A DNA stretch of 64,000 bases from Oegoconia quadripuncta (taxonomy: Eukaryota; Arthropoda; Insecta; Lepidoptera; Autostichidae): assembly GCA_949316235.1 (NCBI GenBank), contig OX438757.1:12952657-13016656 (forward strand). The letters are read 5' to 3'. The translations under genes and the position numbers were made by a program. The notes beneath the pieces were generated by a model, which was given only the letters and a program-made list of their open reading frames with translations, was not told where the DNA came from and did not search any database. This document shows, in pieces, positions 10,690-23,760 of the stretch (the first letter of the stretch is position 1; every line of letters starts with the position of its first letter).

Positions 10690-10805
10690 ATCCCGATTGC
10701 GTCGAAGAAACTTTGGTCATACGCCCAAATCCATGGAAGACAAGAATAGAATGGAGAGGCTTATATTTAGTGGGCGTCCTGAGACTGATATAATGATGAT
10801 GATTG
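10690..10805 (+). repeat. LINE 3'-end relic
   Basis: The text 'tggagaggcttatatttagt' followed by 'gggcgtcctgagactgatat' and 'gatgatgat' is a decayed form of the widespread lepidopteran LINE 3' end. Related pieces are at 21895-21965 and 33255-33515. It is too short and mutated to carry a frame. Confidence 0.45.
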
Positions 10806-12113
10806 TACACATACATTATCTATTGTTAGGCTACTCAAAGAAAAATAAATAAAAAAAGACAAAAGCCTGCGTAATTTTTTTAACAATCGCAGAGTGTTCC
10901 ATACCGATAGACGTAGCTATAACACTCGTACACTAACATGTGCGTGCATCTACAGCGGAGTGAGACAAAGCTATTACGACACCTAGTGAAATAAAACAAA
11001 GAGATTTTACTATAGATTAGGAGATATATGTGTATCAAAAAAATTATATTATTCCTTAATTTTCACATCAGATGTTTGACGAAATATTTTTTTAGCTATT
11101 AAATACTTATTTCACAAATTCTTAGCTTTATAAATTTTGTCCTAGTTGGGCAACAGTCGATCGAGGTCTGTCACAAAAGCCATTGCCCTGTACATTATGT
11201 AGGTTACGAGTTAACCCTTAACAAAGAGTACTGTATTATACTAACGTAGGTAGGTATAATGAGTAGTCACGTGCGGTAACAACTTGATATACCTAATGGC
11301 TGATTTCGCTTTCACATTCACATATAATATTATTCTTGTACCTATAATGAATACTAATCATTATAGACAGATAAACGCATAAAATTACTAATGTAGTTAT
11401 GCTTACCTGTTTTTAACCCCCGACGCTTAAAAAGGGTATTATAAGTTTAAAGCCTATGTCTGTCTTTTTTTTTTATCCACATATTGTCTGTACCATTACA
11501 GCGCCAAAAAGGTTAAACAGACTTGAAATTAGATATTTTATTTTCGAAAGCTGTTATTTTTTTTTCTTTTTTTTTATGCATAATGTTAAGTGAAGATGAG
11601 GTCGAAGATGGAACTTCGAACGAACTTACCAATATTTAATGAAAATCTGTTCGGGTGTTACGAAAATATTTTTCTTTTAACACTTTTAAGCTGGAGGATA
11701 AAATATTCATAGTTTCTTGGAAGATTTCTAAATTTTGAATAAATTATTACTGATCATTGAAACGTATGAAAGAAAACTTGTAGCAAGTGTAGTTGAAGTA
11801 CCCTGGTAGATAAGTGTAAGGACACAGTCTATTGATTTACTGTTGCATATTGATATACTGTGCCTTAGAACAGTGACCTATATCGGCGAGACAATAGAAG
11901 CGTTGACACGGCCTCAGGATAGTAGTCGTTAATAAAGGTGGATTTTTGTAAACATCAGGAAAATCCAGATGGAACTCGACACGGAAATAAAAGAAATGAC
12001 CTTACTTCTAACTACGCAGTAATTTCTTCGTAAATTTTCAATATGGCGATCAAAAAACTGTATTTCACTGCTCTCAGTGTTCTACAAATCTAAGAATATA
12101 AATCCATTAAGGG

Positions 12114-12333
12114 AAAAAAGTCCAAAAAGTTTGATTATAAAATCAGTACGCAATCCTCGAGAGACATTTGCTGGCCGAATGCGGAATAAACTTGTTCTAA
12201 ATTTGAATTTAAAAAAAATGCCCGAAAAAGTCCAAAAAGTTTGATTATAAAATCAGTAGGCACTTTTCGAGAGACATTTGCTGGCCGAATGCGGAATAAA
12301 CTTGTTCTAAATGTGAATTCAAAAAAAATATTT
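12114..12333. repeat. tandem duplication, 2 x 110 bp
   Basis: Two head-to-tail units of about 110 bp start at tccaaaaagtttgattataa (12121 and 12231) and both contain gagacatttgctggccgaat. They differ at only a few positions, so the duplication is recent. The unit belongs to the larger repeat described at 12114-12850. Confidence 0.9.
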
Positions 12334-12850
12334 CGAATAACAAACATCATGGCGATTTCACTGAAAAGTTACTATGAGTGAAAATTTGATTTCTTTATTA
12401 TATGTATAGGTAGTTGAAAGCGGATTATAGACCTAGCAATACGCGACCTACAATAAAATTGCACTCGTGTATTTAGAACCCGAATTTAATTTGTCTGATT
12501 TGTGCAACAATCTACAAAACAATATTCTTTATAATAATACACAATAAAAAATATGATAGTCTACCATTATCTTTCAGAAGAGTTCCAGGCAAACTAAAGG
12601 CACGGATCAACTGATCTGCGAGGTCAGCGTTGTGTTGTTCGTGTGATTGGATCGGACTAATTCATTTCAATGTGTACTTTACGGGTATCAGTATTGAGCC
12701 AGACGTAATTCTATTTGCTTGGACACCGGGTCGTGCCTTTTATATTGATGTCTATATTTCATTAATTTTATAACATTTACAACTACACAGAGTATAGTCT
12801 TCTTCTTTTCGAGTCAATGTCAAAACTTATGATGACCTATAGTAGTTTAT
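12114..12850. repeat. dispersed repeat, family R copy 1
   Basis: Long stretches match 14140-14590 in the same order: 'gagacatttgctggcc', 'catcatggcg', 'gaaaagttacta', 'gatctgcgaggtcag', 'gtgtgattggatcggactaa', 'tgtgtactttacgggtatca' and 'ttgagccagacgtaattcta'. Identity of the best part exceeds 85% by eye. No coding capacity is seen. It may be a non-autonomous transposon or a local segment duplication. Confidence 0.8.
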
Positions 12851-13024
12851 AGTAGTAGTAAAAATTAGCAACATGGATGGCTCTTTGTTTGGCCTCAAAA
12901 AGCTCCTTTTCTGTGTAAGAAACTTGAGAGGCAGGGCAACAAGTCACTTGTCAACATTAGAGAAGCCCAACATCATCCTGTATTTTATTCAGAGTCTAGT
13001 GAAGACTATGGACAGACTATATGA

Positions 13025-13240
13025 TTTACTAGCTTTCTGCCCGCGATTCCGCTCCTATATCATTAAAATCGGTTCAGCAAAAAAAAATTGACTAGGTATA
13101 TGTTAATCTAGGTCCTTATCAACCAAATTTCATCCAAATCCGTCCAGCCGTTTAGGAGTGAAGAGGTAACAAACATACGGCATACATACACATACGTCAC
13201 ACACACACAAACTTTCACATTTATATTATTAGTTGGGATG
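13025..13240 (+). repeat. Helitron/Lep1-like short repeat
   Basis: This has the typical order 'actagctttctgcccgcgat', 'aaatcggttcagca', 'aaatttcatccaaatccgtc', 'cagccgtttaggagtgaaga' and 'tttcacatttatattattag'. These conserved lepidopteran elements are usually considered non-autonomous Helitron-like repeats (Lep1 group); that class assignment is recalled knowledge, not shown here. Other pieces are at 18200, 38373, 45595, 47682 and 48565. Confidence 0.6.
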
Positions 13241-14139
13241 ACTCAGTTCAACGCAAATAAAAGAACCTTATATTATAAAGTTTCAGCAAAGGGATAATTA
13301 ATTTTACTTGCTATTGTATACTTGCAATAGGAAAAAGGTGACGTTGGTTAGCTGAGACGAGCTTCGATGCAATTATCCATTATACGAACCCAGACGACAT
13401 TGGAACCGATTACATAAATATTCAAATAACAAAATTTTACGCGAGCCAATAAAGAGTCGATTGTAAATGATTAAAAAAATAAAAAGTTGGAAGGACTAGA
13501 TTCAAAAATGTTGTTTGAAGGTGATTATAGTAATTTTCTTTCAAAATTCAGTGAACGCAAATGCTAACAACTTCAGTCAGAACGGTTTCGTTCCATTTGG
13601 CGCATTTTCCAACGCAAATGATATCAGTAACTTTTACCCCAAGGTAAATGTAACCTGTTACAATTATGTTTTCAGTTAAAGACGAATTCCGATAAGAACG
13701 GTGATAAGGATAACAATACAAGTACATAGATATATATAAAGCCTATTGAAACAATTACTTGTGTAACTAAGTGGTAAAACCTTGCCAGGTAAAACTATAA
13801 CACACTATAAGATACATTGATTGAGTCAAAGTAATGAAGTAATCATTATTCAAAAGCTGCGGGTAACAAATTTCTAAAGTATGGGGTAAGATAAGGGGAA
13901 TCTAAAAGTGACAATTTACACTATCCTTGGATGCGACAATTGCTGAATCTTTTTTAGGAGTAAAAACGAAACTATTATAGGATCACTTTATTGTATCCGG
14001 CCGTGTGGCAAGGTCCTTGTTCTCAATAGCGGGAGGTATCAAGGCGAAACATCGAATACTTAAAAGAATTTCAATTTACTCTCCATAATGACACGAGAGC
14101 TCGCATAAAGCATGAATGTGACAGCAAGCCTCATGTTGT

Positions 14140-14590
14140 CGTAGAGAAGGCACTCTTCAAGAGACATTTGCTGGCCAAATGCGGAACTAAATTTGAATAA
14201 AAACAATATAAAAAATAGCCGCGGATATAATTCGTTGCGCGGATAACATCATGGCGGATTTCAGTGAAAAGTTACTAAGAGTGAAAATTTGATTTTGTTA
14301 TTATAATAACGAAGAATATTGTAGACGAAGGCAGGGGCCGACCGATCTGCGAGGTCAGAGTTGTAATGTTCGTGTGATTGGATCGGACTAATTCATTCCA
14401 ATGTGTACTTTACGGGTATCAGTATTGAGCCAGACGTAATTCTATTCGTTTGAACACCGTGTCGTACCTTTTCTATCGATGTCTATATTTCATTAATTTG
14501 ATAACGTTTATTACTATAGCCTTCTTCTTCCTTTCGAGCCAATGGCAAAAGTTATGATGATTTTCTACCTAAAGTAATGTCATGCTAGTC
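14140..14590. repeat. dispersed repeat, family R copy 2
   Basis: This is the second copy of the repeat at 12114-12850, in direct orientation about 2 kb away. The internal 110-bp unit is present once, and some internal sequence is missing or replaced (a 'cgcggatataattcgttgcg' stretch is unique to this copy). Confidence 0.8.
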
Positions 14591-17394
14591 CGGTAGGTCA
14601 ATTAAGTTTGACGGGAAGGAAGACGTCAATGTTTGATTTTAATAACTTAAAATATTGTCATGTTTATGCTGCCAGAGTATTGCTGTCATTATTATTATTC
14701 TACTAATTACCTATTATGAATAAAATCAAAAAACTTTTTTTTGCTATTGAGTTCATAATTACTATAATGAAGCCCTCAAAAATCCTTATATAATTTGGTA
14801 ACGCCCTAAAGAAAATTAGTTTCAGCGTACGATCTTTTATTCGAATCGAACCGTCGTCGAATTATCCACCACCATCAAATTATAATTTCACCGCTGACAT
14901 TTAGGTGGTGGACTGAATTACAGAAGGGTAATAGACTGACACACCCCATAATGGCGTGGCCCAGCTTTCCATAGTGACGTCATCGCAGCCACTCCCCACC
15001 GAAGGGAATGGAGAGCCATTTAATACGGGGTGATTTTACGAGAACACGTCAAGAATTCGTTTTCCGTCAAGAAGCATATACTTCACTGTAGATAATTCTC
15101 TTATAATTTCAGGGCTGTAACTTTTAGATATTGGGTCTTTACCTACGAAATTGGAGATTTTTTCTTCGTTAATCATATGTACCAACTCTTACGATTCTGT
15201 AGCTATTTCCAAATTTGTTTTTTATGTGGAAAATGGAATATATTTCACACTCACTCACACTCACATGAAATATTTTTTAATGGCTGGGCTAAATCACATA
15301 ATAAAAAAAAACTTAAACACAGCCCTTTTCATGTGGTTCCTATATTATTTCCTAGATTCGCTGAAACTTTTATAAAAAGGTTGCTTTTAAAAATTAACAC
15401 TGCCTATACTTAACTTAATTTTATCCGACAATACACACAAAGTTTACTTAAATTTGGATTAGCCGGTCTCAAGAAAATTTCAAAAATGTTTGTATGGAGA
15501 AAACAGCCTTAATGAAATTCTTCATACAAAACGCCAATTTCATAGGTAAGGACCTAATATATTCGTTCTACAATTGTTTTAAGTCTACTACTAGATCCTT
15601 GATAACTTTGCCAATCCTCAGCGTGGTGTCTTCCGAGTACACAAAAATAATTAACTTGACAAAATCAACCCACTTCTGGTTAGCATTCCGACTCACACTT
15701 CACATTTTTTTATGTTCATCTGGCTGGCCCCCACCATTATACCAAGTTTCCCAGCATTGTGGTGTTCCTGCCGAGCCAGTCACTTCTGTTTCTTTTTATT
15801 GAAATGTTTTTGTAAAACGTATATTTTCCTTTTTTATGCAATAAAGCGTATTTGTATTGTTCCTTTATTCGGCGTCATCTCTTATCAGGCGTGACAGATC
15901 CCACCTCCGCTCTCCTCCCACTGTAACTCCTGTAAGCCAGGATCAACAGTGGTACTCTGCACGGCGCCTGCTGAAGGTAGACGGTGCCCTACGTGACTCT
16001 ATTGCTACCTTGGACCCCAGACAAACTAAAGAAAAATTTAAGGGTGAAAAGTAGGAAAGAAAGAAAGTCCCACCTCCCCCCAGCAAATCGGGCGTGACAG
16101 TCAAGCGCAGGCCGTATAAAGAGAGTATTTTAAAAAACACAGCTGAAGGTTTATTTAAGCTGAATAATAAAATACAAAGGCTCAACCACAATCAACCCAT
16201 CCTATATGCATGACATGACACTATATGATTTACGACTATCCCATGCACATCAAGGTAAAACGTATCTATTTTAGGCACCATCAGACAGTTTCACATTAGC
16301 TTGATTTATAACCTCTTTGTAAAACTAGTTTATTTTTAGCCCTAACAGTGTCAGCTCTTTTTATTTAAATAGCCATGGGTAAACGCATTTGGAGCATAAT
16401 GTAATTTCTTCTTCTTAGTATGTAAGTATGCACCTACTCGTAAAATTATCATTTGCTCACTAAAATCTGTGACAGCGCTGTCGGTCTTAAGGTCAAAGTT
16501 TTTAAAAGTAAATGGATTGGTTTTATATTTTTGGAGAGCAAACTACAAAATAAATACAGATTCCTCATTCTTATCAGTAAAAGATAAGATTTAAGTTAAG
16601 ATTGTTAAAGAATTGTTTTTCCCTTAATATATTCTTTGTTCTTTATCAGTGAGGAATCAACACTCGCGGTAATGACATACTCAAAAATCCCGTGAGCATC
16701 AAACTTAACTTTGTGTAGAGAAATGCTTTGAAAAAAAAAAATCGATCCATTAAACCTACACAAATGCAGTAACCATCTGGGTTGCAAATAGTTCGGTACG
16801 TGACTCTTTGTTACAAAAACGGCTACACAATTTGACACTTTTTAATGTCAACAACAACAATCTTAATAAGATTTTTTTTTATATCGGTTAAAAGCCTTTC
16901 CTAATTCTCAAGTAAATCGGAGAATCATAAATGACGGGTAGTTGACCGAAAGTATCTAAAATCCCAAGGTCAAGATTTTGCATCAGCAACACCGGCATAC
17001 AAAATCCGAGTTGACAATACTGCCTTTGTTTTCATGCTTGAGAATTAGCACATCAAAGCTACTGTGACGTCATTGAGACAAGTTAATCTACAGATCCACG
17101 GCGATGATAAGTTTGGCTTCATTTTCAAGGGAACTTTACTGACTCATATCAAGGCCGGAACTATTACGTCTTTGTTCCGATAGATGGTTCAAACCTTAGC
17201 ACATCAAAGGGTCTTAACATAGTCGAATAGTTAGCACAGTGAGATTGTACGATAGACGTTCTGTCTACTATTTGAAGGCGAACATTTTTAGAATGGAGAA
17301 ACAATGGTGTCTTTAAAGCTAGGTATGTTGGTCAACATAGAGGTAGTTTCACAAATGAACCAATGCCTATTATATTAAAATAGTCAAAAACTTT

Positions 17395-17530
17395 TAAATC
17401 AACGTAGGATACAAGAATTGCACTTATTGAAAGTCAACATGGTTTTTTAAAAACAGATGCGCTTCATAACGTGTTATGATTAGGGAGAAGAAATTACAAG
17501 CAACTCCGTAACATTACATCTTTTAAATGG
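17395..17530 (-). repeat. LINE 3' UTR fragment (same family as 3517-4765)
   Basis: This matches 3545-3680 ('gtaggatacaa', 'cacttattgaaagtcaacatg', 'cgcttcata', 'gtgttatg', 'agggagaag'). The match resumes at 17860-17900 with 'cagacctccttatcgcct', which equals 3763-3780. A 330-bp stretch with a family D-like core (about 17690-17790) separates the two parts, so an insertion has split this copy. Confidence 0.75.
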
Positions 17531-17859
17531 GAATATTCATACATAATGTCACGATCTTAATCCCAAATGGCGTGGTCAGACATATCCCAAATAAACATTA
17601 AAAGATTATTGCTTGAAATAATATCTACGGTTCATCTTTCGAAATATACAGAAATGCACACGTGAAAGGAGGTAAGCTCATTGCCGTTAAAATAGTCTAT
17701 AGTTGTTTTTTGGTGCAAAGTCCCTTTAGTCGCATTTTGCGACACCCACGGGAAGAGGGTTGATTCTATTATTTTTACGTGCCGAAACCTACAACTTAAT
17801 ATTATGGTTAAATTACATAAAACATAAGTAAGATAACATACCTAATGATAGTTAAGTCG

Positions 17860-17900
17860 ACATTTAACCCAGCAAACACCAGACCTCCTTATCGCCTCTT
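17860..17900 (-). repeat. continuation of split LINE 3' end
   Basis: The run 'accagacctccttatcgcct' is the end of the LINE ORF2 and start of its 3' UTR as seen at 3758-3781. It continues the copy at 17395-17530 after a 330-bp interruption. Confidence 0.7.
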
Positions 17901-18072
17901 AAAAGCCTATAGGAGTCCGCTGCTTATAAATTACCTATGCCATGATGTTATGCTGATGAAGAATTTCTTCGCCTTTCACTTCTTCCATAGGAAACACGGG
18001 TTGGGATTTGTTGCTTTACTGGGAAACGTGTACGATGAAATTTTAATGTAAAGATCTTAAGATAATACAAAA

Positions 18073-18108
18073 TATTTACCTCACTTCCTATAGGAAGTGA
18101 GGTAAATA
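18073..18108. repeat. perfect 36-bp palindrome without loop
   Basis: The arm tatttacctcacttccta is followed directly by its exact reverse complement. The motif aagtgaggtaaa is then repeated once more to 18120. Such a structure would form a cruciform or hairpin. Confidence 0.9.
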
Positions 18109-18199
18109 AGTGAGGTAAAATATTTTGTTTTGTATATGCTATAGCATATTTCGAAAATGGCATGTTAAAACGTTACACAAGGTGTAACTTACATACCTG

Positions 18200-18360
18200 T
18201 AGCTTTCCGCCCGCGGATTCGCCCGCATGGAATTACGTTATCGCGTTTTTCAGGATGAATAGTGCCACTATTACCAAATTTCAATATGATCCGGTTCAGC
18301 AGATCAAGCGCGTAAACCCGAACAGACAGACTTTCGCGTTTATAACATTAATCGTATAGG
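18200..18360 (+). repeat. Helitron/Lep1-like short repeat fragment
   Basis: The text 'agctttccgcccgcggattc', 'cgcatggaattacg', 'aaatttcaatatgatccg', 'gttcagcagatcaagcg' and 'agactttcgcgtttataaca' follows the order seen in this common lepidopteran repeat. Confidence 0.55.
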
Positions 18361-19636
18361 TATTATTATGGAAGTTGTGGATTTTTTAAATTTAATACCT
18401 TAAATTTAAAACTAAACGGTAAAATGTAATTTTTACTATTTTAACTACGTCTGTATTTAAGCTACTAATCAATCAATCACCCAATAATTATATAAATTTT
18501 ATAATAGTAAATTTTACAATTCAAAATAGTCACTCTTTTAAAATACCTGGCAATGGAAATTTACAGGGTTCTTTTTACAGTTTCTCCTTTAAGAAAAAAC
18601 CGAAGAAACTCAAAGGTTTGGCTTTTTAATGTCAATATTTTCCTTCAGAGATCTATAAAATCTTCTTATTTTATTCGTGTAACTAACATAACAAAGTACA
18701 CGAAAACATTGAAATACATCGTCAACAGCACACAACTGTAAGATACCCACCAAGGCTACATCACTATTCACAAACTCACACTAATATCAAGAGACAATGC
18801 GTTCACAAAAAGCTTCGGGATTAAATGAGCGGGAGAGCCATATCCAAAGGTTAGGTGACGTCACGCACCGGCGTCATCGCAGGGGTGCCCGTGGTGGCCG
18901 TTGCTATGTCCCCACAAATTAGACCTGATTACGTAATACCCTGGAAATAGTGTACGGATGGTTCTATTTCTAGCCCCAGCACCCTACGAAATGGAGACAT
19001 TTGTAGAAATAGTGGTTAATGATGACAATTAGGAGACCAACGTTAGAGGACCCCCGCCTATAATAGCCTGCGCAAGTGGTTTTAAGTTGTCCCTAAAAAA
19101 ATTCATAAAATCGTGAATAAATCCGAATAACTCACAATGTTCGAGTGTGCGATATGCATTGCTTACAATTGCGTAAATCTATCGGCAATTCTGCTCCATC
19201 CCGATGAGAGTGACAGAGCTATAACTACGAGAGCGGTTGCAGGAACTCATAACATACCCTCTAAATCGCAATCAAACTTTATTAACCAAAATGTTCGATT
19301 ATAGCCTCCAAAAAATATGCAAAGCATCCGGTGTGGGAATTAGCGGAATAAAATGTTTCGACTCCATAATATTGTTTATTTACTTTAACAATCTACATGC
19401 AATTTACACCACGACGGAGCAGGCGCACGTCTTAGTTGTGTTTTACGATCACTAAGTATACAGTGTGTTAGAAGCCTTGTGGGGATAATAGAAAGTCAGT
19501 TAAGACATTAAGCCAAACTTAAGTACAAAATATTACATTATTTAAGAGATTTTTTTATAAATTAGCCAAAAGCAAAATCTCAGAAAATGTAATGCTTAAA
19601 ATAAATTCAAAAAACTTCAACTATCAACGCCTTACA

Positions 19637-19718
19637 ATTTTGCCTCAACCTGGATAACATCCTGTATATAGAAGAAATTTTGCCTCAACCTGGATAACAT
19701 TCTGTATATAGAAGAAAT
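19637..19718. repeat. tandem duplication, 2 x 40 bp
   Basis: Two head-to-tail 40-bp units each contain tgcctcaacctggataacat (19641 and 19681), with a single C/T difference soon after. Confidence 0.92.
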
Positions 19719-20888
19719 ATCGGCTTTAATTAAATTATTGCCCTCAATTGACAAGATAGAATTGTGAACTCACCATCTACACATAAACCGGGGAGGTTTC
19801 CGTAAAATGGATATATAAAAGATTTGTAATTTCTGTTATAAATATTTTACCAATAAATAAAAAAAAAAACGGGCGCAAATTCATGGCATATTTATTTAGG
19901 AAGATCGCGACGCCATTCTTTGCTCTCGATTGTGTTTAGTTTTAAGTAAATCCTTGATCAATAATCTAATAAAAGAAAAGCTCTAAATGCTATACAAAAC
20001 TTAATTATAATTTCCTCATAGATTGATGATGGGGTTAAATATTAATTTATTAATATTGGTCAACCAATAAATGTATAAGGCAAGCGAGCAATAACCGTAA
20101 ATGTGTATAGTATGAAAACTAACTGCCTACCGGACCGAGACTAACATAATATTACAGTAATTTACATATGAATGACATTCATGACTACATACTTAGCCGA
20201 CTACCATTTGTATAAATACACTTTAGGTATTCAAAAATGATATACAAAACATGAATCGGAGTGCGCTGAAAAACATTTCTGTTCAGCAAAAAATCAATAT
20301 CTATACTATAGCTGTTATAGAAATATGCATCGAGTAAAGGATGGACAGAAGCATACAGCGAACGCGTAGAATGGAAAAATTGTAATTACCTGTATAACGC
20401 CATTGATTAATCTCAAACCAATCATGTAATGCTAATTTTTGCTACGTAAAGACAAAATTTAAGACACGAGAAACTTTGTCAAGTCGTTATGTCACCTCAT
20501 TTAAATTGTGCTAGCTCTGCTGGCTAGCATTGGTGGTAGTATCTCAACTAAGTCTGTCACCTCACTATGTAGACTCCCAAGTAGCACATAATCTCGTGAA
20601 ACGGTATTTATGATCACGAGGTTGATTTCTAGTCAATTGATAAATTAAGATTTCTTTTGAAGTAATACATGAATGGATACATACAGCTAATGGGGACGAA
20701 TAAATACAACATATACATTTATCGCCTCCGTGACAATAACATTGGATTATAATTTCATGTGTAGAATTATCTTTGCCTTTTCGTTGAAGGACGCAGTGAG
20801 GACAGCAGGGTTAGCCCAACTTGAGGTGAGGTGAGGTTTCATAGATAGCGGCTCGATAGTTTCTCGTGTCCATCCTGTGTTTTCATAT

Positions 20889-21190
20889 CCTCCGTGGCTC
20901 ATTATAAACAATATAGGGTTTACGAAGCGGCGGTTGCGGGTTCGATCCCCAGCGAGGTACATGTTTAGTACTCGGTTTGTTGGTGGAAGGACATTTTAAA
21001 TGTCCGCCTAGCTAGCTACCACCATATTATCTCAATGTTAATAACATTGTTGTGTTCCGGTTGGCACAGATAAGATACCCAGTCCCCCAAATAAAATGGG
21101 GTTTCCGGGTCAGCACACTTCCACCTTCAGCCTCATCTTAACATCAGGTGTGACTGAAGTCAAGTGCTAACCCGTTGCGCATAAATAAAA
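20889..21190 (+). mobile_element. tRNA-derived SINE, family B copy 1
   Basis: The 5' part looks like a tRNA: TCCGTGGCTCA (box A-like) and GGTTCGATCCCC (box B). It is followed by a body with gtactcggtttgttggtgg, a block with aacattgttgtgttccggtt and a tail with catcaggtgtgactgaag and an A-rich end. Copies occur at 27174-27515 and inverted at 44815-45095. Confidence 0.8.
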
Positions 21191-21268
21191 ATATCCAAAT
21201 ATCTTTAGTTCCTTCATTGTCAATAAATAATCTAAAATCATAAATAAAATTGGCAGTTTTATCAATAA

Positions 21269-21411
21269 TTTAAAATTCTCTAAAATAGAATCAAAGCTAT
21301 TTAAGTATTATTTATAATTAGAGTTTAGACTTTCCGATTATTTAAAATTCTCTAAAATAGAATCAAAGCTATTTAAGTATTATTTATAATTAGATTTTAG
21401 ACTTTCCGATT
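21269..21411. repeat. tandem duplication, 2 x 72 bp
   Basis: Two adjacent AT-rich 72-bp units begin tttaaaattctctaaaatag (21269 and 21341) and end actttccgatt. They are nearly identical. Confidence 0.92.
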
Positions 21412-21894
21412 GCACCCAGTGACTTATTTAAGACTTATGTTGTATTTGAAAAGAAGTCTCAATTCACAAAATTGACTAAATACACACCCTTTTAAAGTGC
21501 CTCTTAAAAACGGAACCGTAGTAAAGGTAGTTTATGAAAATGGGCATAAGCCATATAAATAAAGTATCATGTAGGTGGTTGAGCCCAGGAAGTACCAACA
21601 AAATTTTCCATATAGAAACAATTCCTATCAACAAACAGGTGCCTAAGTGTTCAACGAAGAGTCGTGTTATAAATAAATTATTAAGTAAACGCGCGAGACA
21701 TACATAACACATTAACATTATATGATTATTCCACTAAAATTATTCGGCACGCACCTGTATACGCTGTGTTACATTTATTTCATTTCTTAAAGAATCATAA
21801 TGTAAACATGTAGGTATGTTCTTTTGTGTACAAAAAATATCTCTAGCAGGACGGGGCGCTTTTCCATAGTTACAGCTTAGCAATACAAATAACT

Positions 21895-21965
21895 TGTTGC
21901 ACCGATCATTGTGGGATCTATGAAATCTATGGGGGAGGCCTTTGTCCAGCAGTGGACGACTTTTG
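21895..21965 (+). repeat. LINE 3'-end relic
   Basis: The text 'atgggggaggcctttgtcca' then 'gcagtggacgacttttggct' is the common lepidopteran LINE 3' terminus, here as a short fragment. Confidence 0.5.
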
Positions 21966-22563
21966 GCTTATATGAATACAATAACTGAAGCTTATATTTA
22001 CGACTGATTGGTGTAAAGACACTGGGTCTGCAGTCTCGGTTTAGATAGCGATCGTTGTACTACCGATTTCGGTCGTTAAATTCTGACATACATACATAAC
22101 CTTTACGAAATTTATCCCATTTTGTGAATGACATCTGTATAATTATACCTGTAACGTAGCTAGAACAATAAATGACTTGAATCTTGATCGTTAGAAATTA
22201 ACGACCGAAATCGATTTCTATCTATATCCAGACTGGGTCTGAATCTAACTAGGAATAGTGTTTGTGTGATGAATACGAACATTTATTCGCAGAGTCATGA
22301 ATGTTTATGTCCGACTTTTTAAATTTATTTATCTGCGAATGCTTTATCGTTCGTAAAGTTGGCCGGTGTGGGTATAGAATCTGTATGTGTTTGGCTAAAC
22401 GATGAACACAATGTCGAATGAAACGTTAAAATCGATCGTAATGCATCAAGGTTCACATTTCATTATTGTCAGATTTTATAACAGACAACTAATTGTAAGG
22501 TTATACCAGTTTAACCTAATACGCTGGGAAATATTAATCGTTTCCGATATTCAAAATAACTGA

Positions 22564-22637
22564 ATGGGTGACCACTTGTTCATACACTCTGTATGACCAC
22601 TTGTTCATACAGAGTGTATGAACAAGTGGTCACCCAT
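22564..22637. repeat. perfect 31-bp inverted repeat with 12-bp loop
   Basis: The arms 22564-22594 and 22607-22637 are exact complements (arm begins atgggtgaccacttgttcat). The loop, gaccacttgttc, is itself a copy of the middle of the arm. This suggests recent formation by template switching. Confidence 0.92.
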
Positions 22638-23374
22638 CCAAGGACTGTACGCCTCCGAAATTTAGCACTGCGTCCCGGGTGCTTCTGCAGGAATACTAAA
22701 TAAGCGACAAATTTTTCCTTATCCGTCCCTACTGCCTTAGAAAGTCGCTATGCCATGGTTACCATACGCGTGTAGGGAGGTATAGTTAGCTGCAGAGAAA
22801 CATGATACCTTATTCACATAATTATGACTGTAAGTACGGGGGATCCGGTTTCTATGTAGCTGACCGTACATGAAAAGTTTGAGCTTTTCCATACACACCG
22901 CATGCGTGAAACAGCTCACAGTATTGTGACGACTATTCATCATTGACAGATCATAGATGCGTGGCTATGGGGCAGATTGTAGAATGAGTCATTATTACGA
23001 ATAATGACATCACTTGAAAACTACAAAAAAGTTTAGAAATACAATTAGGTAAAATGGAGAGTCCTTCAGCTGAATATAATGCAATAAATTATTGGCACAG
23101 ATGTTAGAGAAGGCTACTCTCCTCACTCCAGTATGACTCTCGAAAAAGAATTGGCTTCTCGAAATAAAAATACTTCATTATTTGCTCTAAATATGGTATG
23201 GGGTTGTTGAAAAACTCTCTACCTTTTCATCACAGTTTCCAGTTTCAGTATTTTCTTTGTTAATTATTTCAGCTCTTGAGCTACTTGCTCGTTCTTCTCT
23301 GGGAAGTCAACTTTGCGAGCGAGCAGTAATGTCAATAATTAAATAAAAGTTTAAAAACCAAAACATTAGACAGT

Positions 23375-23760
23375 ATATTTTGCATTTCACTGGAGCCATA
23401 TTGGATTTTTTACCATGAAATGTATAAGGATCTTGAACTTGACGCATCTAACGACACCATGCACTTCGAAATCGATCAGGAGATAACACAGAAATCTACA
23501 TACATACACTCAAAAACATTACCCTCCGTCCTTGGGCAGTGACATTATAAATTTAATACTTTTTAATCGACCGCCAAAGGAGGGTAATGTTTCTCAAGTG
23601 TACGTACCTATGTAGATTTCTATGTTATCTCCTGTAGCCCTAAACAGCTTGACCGATTTCGAAGTGCATGGTGTCGTTAGAATCATCTTGATTTTATGGT
23701 GAAAAATGCAACATGGCGCCCGCGACATACAAAATATGCTATCGGTGTTTTTTTTGAACT
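23375..23760. mobile_element. foldback element, family F
   Basis: Two arms of about 180 bp face each other around a short centre at about 23546-23570. Shared arm motifs are ggagggtaatgttt, tgtagatttctatgttatct, gaccgatttcgaagtgcatg and gtgtcgtta. Family members are found at 6545-6745 and 48395-48560. No coding sequence is present, so this is a MITE or foldback transposon. Confidence 0.8.

Noticed and set aside
15857..16191. Frames around the motif ggcgtgacag
   Set aside because: Two copies of the motif and a GC-richer patch hint at a repeat, but no domain, ends or copies could be established.
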